From contig CM033392.1 of NCBI GenBank assembly GCA_019426215.1, positions 52,875,149 through 52,939,148 on the forward strand: a stretch of DNA of 64,000 nucleotides. Direction: 5' to 3'. Under the pieces are notes generated by a model, which did no database searches, had not been told where the DNA came from, and saw only the letters and a list, made by a program, of their open reading frames with translations. This document shows, in pieces, positions 59,099 to 64,000 of this stretch (position 1 is the stretch's first letter; every line of letters begins with the position of its first letter). Origin of the DNA: Buddleja alternifolia. Taxonomy: Eukaryota; Streptophyta; Magnoliopsida; Lamiales; Scrophulariaceae. The position numbers were made by a program, and so were the translations under genes.

Positions 59099-61454
59099 GG
59101 AATATTGTGTGATCGTGACAAGTTAAAATCAGGTTATTCAAATGGTAACATTAATGGATCGATTGCTGAAGTTGGAGAATCTCGACCTGCATTTAACTCC
59201 CTACAGAGTTTTAGCAACAGGGCATGATGAAGGCATGCTAGAATTCATCCCGTCGAAATCTTTAGCCCAGGTAATTGATCCTACCACTGATTCTTTGGTG
59301 ATATTACCTTCCCCCACCCCACTCCACCCCACCCAAAAAATTTGATTTATCAGTGTCTTTATATTACTGCACTTGCAAAGTATACACCTTAGACAAAATT
59401 GCTAAATTCGTCCTGTAACTATAAGGGGTTATGAAATTGTGACACAGCAATTTAAGCACACTAATTATCCAGATTTCCCGGATTGATGACAAATTTCACT
59501 GGAAATTAAAGACTTGATCGAAAACTTGCATGTGTCGGCACATGACCTATTTAATTTCGAAATTTCATTCTTGGTGTAAAAATCATCACGTGAGGGCCAA
59601 AAACTGACTCTTAGTACTAAAACTTCGAGGACTAAAATTGCAAATTTTGCTCTAGATGAACTTGCAATTTTAGTTGATTAAATGACAGTTTTGGTCCTGC
59701 AAAATAGTGGAGACTAGCATTTTTTGGTCGTACATGCGAAACATGTGTTATTTTACTTCTAAAATTGAAAAATCCCCAAATTGGATGGTAACATAACAGA
59801 CACATGCCGATTTGCACCACTTTTTTTTTTTTCAATGGAATTTGTCCTTAAATTGCGAAAAACTGAAAATTATTGTCAACTTGCTAATGTTACAATTTAC
59901 ATCGCTAATTTTGCCAACCGTTTGTAGTTAGAGGACTAATATTGCAATTTTACCATACACCTTATAACATTGTACTTCATCAATTTTGGACTGTTCCTTT
60001 TGTCAGATTCTATCAGAACATAGAAGTATTACAAGCTACTTGCAGAAATTTCACCCAGATGAAGATGGACCTTTTGGAATAACTGGAACTTGCCTGGAGA
60101 CATTTATAAAAAGTTGTGCTGGCTACTCAGTTATCACTTATATACTCGGCATTGGTGACAGGTGATTTGCAGCAATGCCAACCCGTACATGAGTGAGACG
60201 GGCCTGGTGCTAATTTTTTGTTTCTTTCTTTCTTTTTCTTTTTTGGCATTCTGACAAACATTGTAAACTTCCATTTAAATTTGGATGATGGGGTCATTGA
60301 TAATTTACTCTGCAAATTCATGATGTGATAAAGCTCTTGTGAAATTTTAATGCCCTTTTGATTTTGTTGACTTGTACAAATGATTATGAATCTTCTTGAT
60401 CCTCAGGCACCTTGATAATCTGCTTCTACAAGATGATGGCCGCCTTTTTCATGTTGATTTTGGTTTTATACTTGGTCGTGATCCAAAGCCTTTCCCGCCT
60501 CCTATGAAACTTTGTAAGGAAATGGTCGAAGCCATGGGTGGAGCAGAAAGGTATTTTACCTAAATTTAAGCAGCACTTTTCCTTACCCCGTATGTTTTTG
60601 CATAAGGTTTTATTACTTCGGCGTACATCGACAAGAGCTGTAACGTATTTGGGGAAGAAAAAGGGAACTTATCATAATATCATTAATCGTCACTAGTTTT
60701 CTTTCCCAGCATTCCATGTTTGGATTAAATAGAAAAGATTGTGTTTTGACCCCTACTTTCAGCTTTAATAGCACATTCAGTCCTTTTTCGCATGGGTTGT
60801 TAGTTTTTTATGGAAAAAGCCATCTGAAAATAAAGTCGCAGTTAACAGCCACCTGAGTGCCCTGTTGCTTTTCCATCAAAAACTAACGACACCTGGATAT
60901 AAAGACTAAATGTCTCACAAGTTTTGAAATTTGGGATCAAAATCAAATTCACTCTATCTCACGGGACCAAAATGCAATTTTCAACTGTTGCAAAAAAAAG
61001 AAAGAAATTCGACTGAATATGTCTGATGCAACTTTAAACATGCTGTTCTAACTTTCTTCCCCCTCCCTCTTGTAGTCAATACTATACCAGGTTCAAATCC
61101 TACTGTTGTGAAGCATACAACATTCTCAGGAAGTCGAGTAACCTAATTCTTAATCTGTTTCATTTAATGGCGGGCTCCAACATTCCCGACATCGCTTCTG
61201 ATCCTGAAAAGGGCATCCTTAAGGTAAAAAAAAAAATCACCGCCTTTTTTATTTCTTTTAGAAACCGCCATCAATTTATCCCCCTTCTAATGACATGGTT
61301 TTCATTGTTTTTCTAGCTTCAAGAAAAGTTCCGTTTGGACTTAGACGATGAGGAGTCGATACATTTTTTCCAAGATCTTATCAATGAAAGTGTCAGCGCA
61401 TTATTTCCACAAATGGTTGAAACAATTCACCGATGGGCTCAGTATTGGCGCTAA
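52270..61454 (+). CDS. VPS34: Phosphatidylinositol 3-kinase VPS34 (class III), 17 exons
   Basis: VPS34 makes PI3P on endosomal and autophagic membranes with VPS15 and ATG6, controlling vesicle traffic and autophagy. Exons: 52270-52381, 52661-52760, 52854-52950, 53163-53321, 53400-53609, 55224-55402, 56120-56267, 56650-56745, 57780-57915, 58013-58134, 58581-58775, 58859-59029, 59133-59270, 60007-60161, 60407-60550, 61076-61223, 61317-61454. Joined, they give 2448 nt and 815 residues, matching the roughly 814 usual in plants, with no stop. A C2 domain lies near 20-180 (start [18 protein letters not shown]) and a helical PIK domain near 270-470 ([19 protein letters not shown]). The kinase domain occupies 540-815: [13 protein letters not shown] (ATP lysine about 565), catalytic GDRHLDN at 671-677, DFG at 690-692, and the C-terminal HRWAQYWR membrane-contact helix. 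All introns are GT-AG. The 59271-60006 intron carries a MITE. Confidence 0.97.
57300..57377. repeat. CT-rich low-complexity tract in a VPS34 intron
   Basis: About 78 bp of almost pure C and T (CTCCCCC and CTCTCTC units) in the intron between exons 8 and 9. Antisense frames across it encode Glu/Arg/Gly runs and are artefacts. Confidence 0.85.
59069..59098. repeat. Poly(C)-poly(A) tract in a VPS34 intron
   Basis: 21 C residues (59069-59089) followed by 9 A residues, 40 bp after the exon 12 donor and 34 bp before exon 13. Length here is likely to vary and to be error-prone in assembly. Confidence 0.85.
59392..59954. mobile_element. Mutator-type MITE in VPS34 intron 13
   Basis: Left end GACAAAATTGCTAAATTCG and reversed right end GGTAAAATTGCAATATTAG both run on into GTCCT.TAACTA. 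The flanks ATACACCTTA at 59382-59391 and 59955-59964 are an exact 10-bp duplication, near the 9-10 bp typical of Mutator-like elements. No coding capacity. It leaves the splice sites untouched. Confidence 0.85.
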
Positions 61455-62138
61455 TTTGAGATGGAATGCACTCGGAGGAAATACTTCAGGTCTGTACTTT
61501 CCCTGTATTTATACTTTGATCGTTCCAAGATTTAGTAATCCAGCAATCCTGATAACTTTTTTTAAAAAAAAAAAATTGCTTTTAGTTTTCGAAAATTACA
61601 TTTTAAGACTTACAAGGAAATAATGTATAATCCGACTTGTTAATTATCGAAATATTATCACACTATTATAGAAAACAAAGCCAAAGTCTCTTTAGAATTT
61701 TCTACTCCTATATTTCTTTGGAACAGACCGGAATTTCTGATAATAGACTTATAACCGTTGCATAATTTGTTAGTCGAACATCTTAGAAAATGTTTGTTCT
61801 TGAATTTCCACTATATTTTGGAAATGATCATCAATTGTTTTCCTTCTTTATGTGTTTGTATGTGGTTTAGTACTGGGGATTGTGCAGTCACAGATATATT
61901 TGTAAGGGTGTGCTCTCGGGTCAGGTTTCTCACGATTTGACCCAACCTCGTCCGGCTCAGACAAAATGGGTTGGTAATTCTGGTGCACGGATCACATTCA
62001 AATTATACTGAATATGTTCATCGTTGTTGTATTTGGTTACGAAGTAAGGAAATTCTATTCAATCAGCCGGGTACCGGAGTACACGAACAACTATCTTTCA
62101 AAAAGGGATCATTAAATATACAATGCCACTTTCTTATT
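61455..62138. other. VPS34 3' flank
   Basis: Presumed 3' UTR and flank. AT-rich with poly(A)-like runs near 61560-61577. No gene seen. Confidence 0.6.
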
Positions 62139-62706
62139 GAGTAATTACTACGCACACGCCCCCTAACAATCCTAACTACTCGGAAAACATGAGTTGAAAT
62201 TGTAAAAGCAAATTGTAATTTACTTTTATTAAAAACTGAAATTATAATATTCCCTTCGTCCCAAAAGGATGTCCACTATTCCACTTTTGTCTTTCCCAAA
62301 AAGTTTATCCCTTACTATTGAAGTATATATTTATTGTCTAATCCGACTATATTACCTTCTATTTTAATTAAAGAATATATAATTAATTTATTTTTAGTAT
62401 AAAACTGCAATTACATTTAAAGGAAAGATAGTTTCATACATGGATAATAGACAACAGTCATAAATTAAATTAAATTATAACATGTTTTATAAGGTAATGT
62501 TATTTATTGTCTTTTGTTTTATGGAAAGGATATTTTTGAGAAACAATACATTTTTGATAATTCCTAAGAAAAGTCAAAGGGGACATCCTTTTTGGGACGG
62601 ACGGAGTATGTTTTATAGGCCAGGGAATTATGATAATTTCTTAAATATCGGGGTATTTTTCATAATTAGAGTCTCAATGCAAGGGGTGCGTGTAATTTAC
62701 CCTTTA
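62139..62706. mobile_element. MITE (outer), split by a Stowaway-like element
   Basis: Left end GAGTAATTACTACGCACACG and reversed right end GGGTAAATTACACGCACCCC match, as in the 9706-9948 family. The middle is occupied by 62250-62606. Without it the outer element is about 210 bp. Target duplication not fixed. Confidence 0.65.
62250..62606. mobile_element. Stowaway-type (Tc1/mariner) MITE, nested
   Basis: TTCCCTTCGTCCCAAAAGG at the left and, reversed, CTCCGTCCGTCCCAAAAAGG at the right, with TA on each side (62248-62249 and 62607-62608). These are classic Stowaway ends. 357 bp, AT-rich, non-coding; the frame at 62482-62790 crosses its right border. Confidence 0.88.
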
Positions 62707-63665
62707 ATATGTTACATGCATGAGCCCCTTTCGCTTCATTACTCGACGGTATATCCAATAAAAATTGAGCCCCTTTCCTCCTCAATGTGATTAAAGCTAC
62801 CGGCCACCTCGAGACTGCCACTTCTCCACGACCACCATTCCCTGAAATGAACCCGAACCCAATGCGCCTGATCTGACTCCGACCCCTACATAAACATTCA
62901 CTTTCTTGGTGCAGTTGAATCTTCTAGTTTTCTGAAAACCAAAGTGGAACCTATGTACTTCTGTTCGTCTTTTTTTTGTAGGAAAAATATAACATGCGAT
63001 GTATATATTTTGGAATTATAGTACTTCGAAGTAGGATACGCAGGTTATGAATAAATATTCTCTTAAATCTCTATTTATAATTTTCCTATGATTATTTTTT
63101 TACTCTGTTTTCATCTGTTCTCCAATTCCAATTGGCAGTTCTGCAGTCAACAGACAGACAATGGGATCTGCCAAGGCAGGAGCAAATTGTATTTAAAATT
63201 GTATATAAATTTCAGTTTAAACTATAGAGGTATTATATAAAGCTGTATATAAATTATTGTTATTATTATTATTTGAACTTTTAAAGATTTTTCTAAGTAG
63301 AGTTATATGCTTTATAGTGTTTTAAGCTTGAAAGTTGCAGGATTTTGCGAGCATCTCCAACTTTTATGTTTTATTTATGACTTTTTAAATGATTTAGATT
63401 CACTAGTTCCAATGAGAGTTGAGAAATAGGCGCGAAGTCTCGGTCCAAAGATGAAAATACGATCATGCACTAAACTATATTCAAAGAAATTGTGAAATGC
63501 AATTAAGTTTGGCTAAAGGAAGATCTGGGCCCTGATTTGTAGTGGGCCGTAGGCAAGGCAACCTTTGTTAATAAATTGAGTTAAGTCCAATCGCTTATTG
63601 TTCAGGTTTGTTTAGTTAATATTAAATTTCAAAATTTGTATTTGGGTTCGGTTTGATTATTATTT
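62707..63665. other. Gene-free AT-rich stretch
   Basis: No gene, RNA or clear element recognised. (TTA)n-like runs near 63248-63270 only. Confidence 0.6.
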
Positions 63666-63948
63666 GAAGGGAAAATTACAAAAAACTCCCTAATTATGGG
63701 TCAAATACAGTCACCTCCACCGAATTTGAGTACTTACTTCCACTTCCCTAAATTTAATATCCGACTTACATTTGAGGTTCTTTTTGTACGGAAATTGATG
63801 ACCTCATCACCAAATTTTTATAAAAATTCAATTTTGCTCCTGGGATTGACCTTTGTGATTGTTGACTATTTTTCGGGCCAACCTACCCTTTAAATGTGAG
63901 GAGGTGGATGCAATTTTTTTCAAAATCAAGGAGGTTGTTGTAATTAGT
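63666..63948. mobile_element. MITE near the window end
   Basis: AAGGGAAAATTACAAAAAAC followed by CTCC at the left, and its inverted partner CAAGGAGGTTGTTGTAATTAG at about 63927-63947, resemble the other 'GTAATTAC..CCCC' MITEs here. The 65-codon frame inside it is not a gene. Ends are approximate. Confidence 0.55.
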
Positions 63949-64000
63949 TTAATAAAATATTAAAAGATTCTAATAACACAAAAATAATATATTTTTTAAC

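Noticed and set aside
1..64000. CRISPR arrays, bacterial operons or phage systems
   Set aside because: The window is clearly plant nuclear DNA. The only regular arrays are the minisatellite, the intron repeats and the LTR TTC/GAA arrays.

Overview
This window is eukaryotic nuclear DNA from a flowering plant. It has spliced genes with GT-AG introns, AT-rich intergenic DNA, and many nested LTR retrotransposons, solo LTRs, MITEs and a tRNA-derived SINE. The proteins are ordinary eudicot orthologues. The resemblance of the HPPD proteins to asterid/Lamiales sequences is an impression only, so no species is named.

Layout. (1) 1-6063: the 3' part of APC5 (anaphase-promoting complex subunit 5), + strand, eight recognisable exons. 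(2) 8238-10203: a complete two-exon 4-hydroxyphenylpyruvate dioxygenase gene (HPPD copy 1). (3) 10.4-45.6 kb: an accessory block made almost entirely of mobile DNA. It holds solo LTRs at 10492-11164, 13100-14730, 17621-18543 and 32816-34493, each with a 5-bp target-site duplication. It also holds a decayed Ty1-copia element (copia-A, 11328-17598), a SINE (21435-21633), and a gag-only LTR element on the minus strand (23441-26446) whose LTRs carry a long heat-shock-element-like array. A tandem duplication (26.66-36.1 kb) is split by a nested retroelement cluster and a minisatellite. A younger copia element (copia-C, 37103-43917) lies inside the remains of a DNA transposon and carries a LINE insertion in its 3' LTR. 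(4) 45681-49745: a second HPPD gene (copy 2) with a possible N-terminal transit extension and an enlarged intron. (5) 52270-61454: a complete 17-exon VPS34 (class III phosphatidylinositol 3-kinase) gene. (6) 61.5-64 kb: intergenic DNA with nested MITEs.

How the genes relate. HPPD and APC5 are also close neighbours in Arabidopsis (At1g06570 and At1g06590), so the left part looks like conserved microsynteny. The second HPPD copy arose by duplication, and the two copies are now separated by about 35 kb of transposon-derived sequence. Copy 2 keeps every active-site residue expected of plant HPPD, at exactly Arabidopsis numbering. Copy 1 keeps the iron ligands, but three substrate- or inhibitor-contacting positions are changed (Pro280 to Val, Asn282 to Ile, Phe424 to Val, Arabidopsis numbering). 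That makes copy 1 a candidate for altered function. APC5 (cell cycle), HPPD (tyrosine catabolism, tocopherol and plastoquinone) and VPS34 (PI3P synthesis, autophagy) do not form one pathway.

Most noteworthy: the remodelled HPPD paralogue; the 10-bp-periodic TTC/GAA array in the LTRs of the gag-only element; and three tiny (22-26 bp) poly(A)-tailed insertions with target-site duplications within about 420 bp, one of which has an empty site in the neighbouring duplicate.
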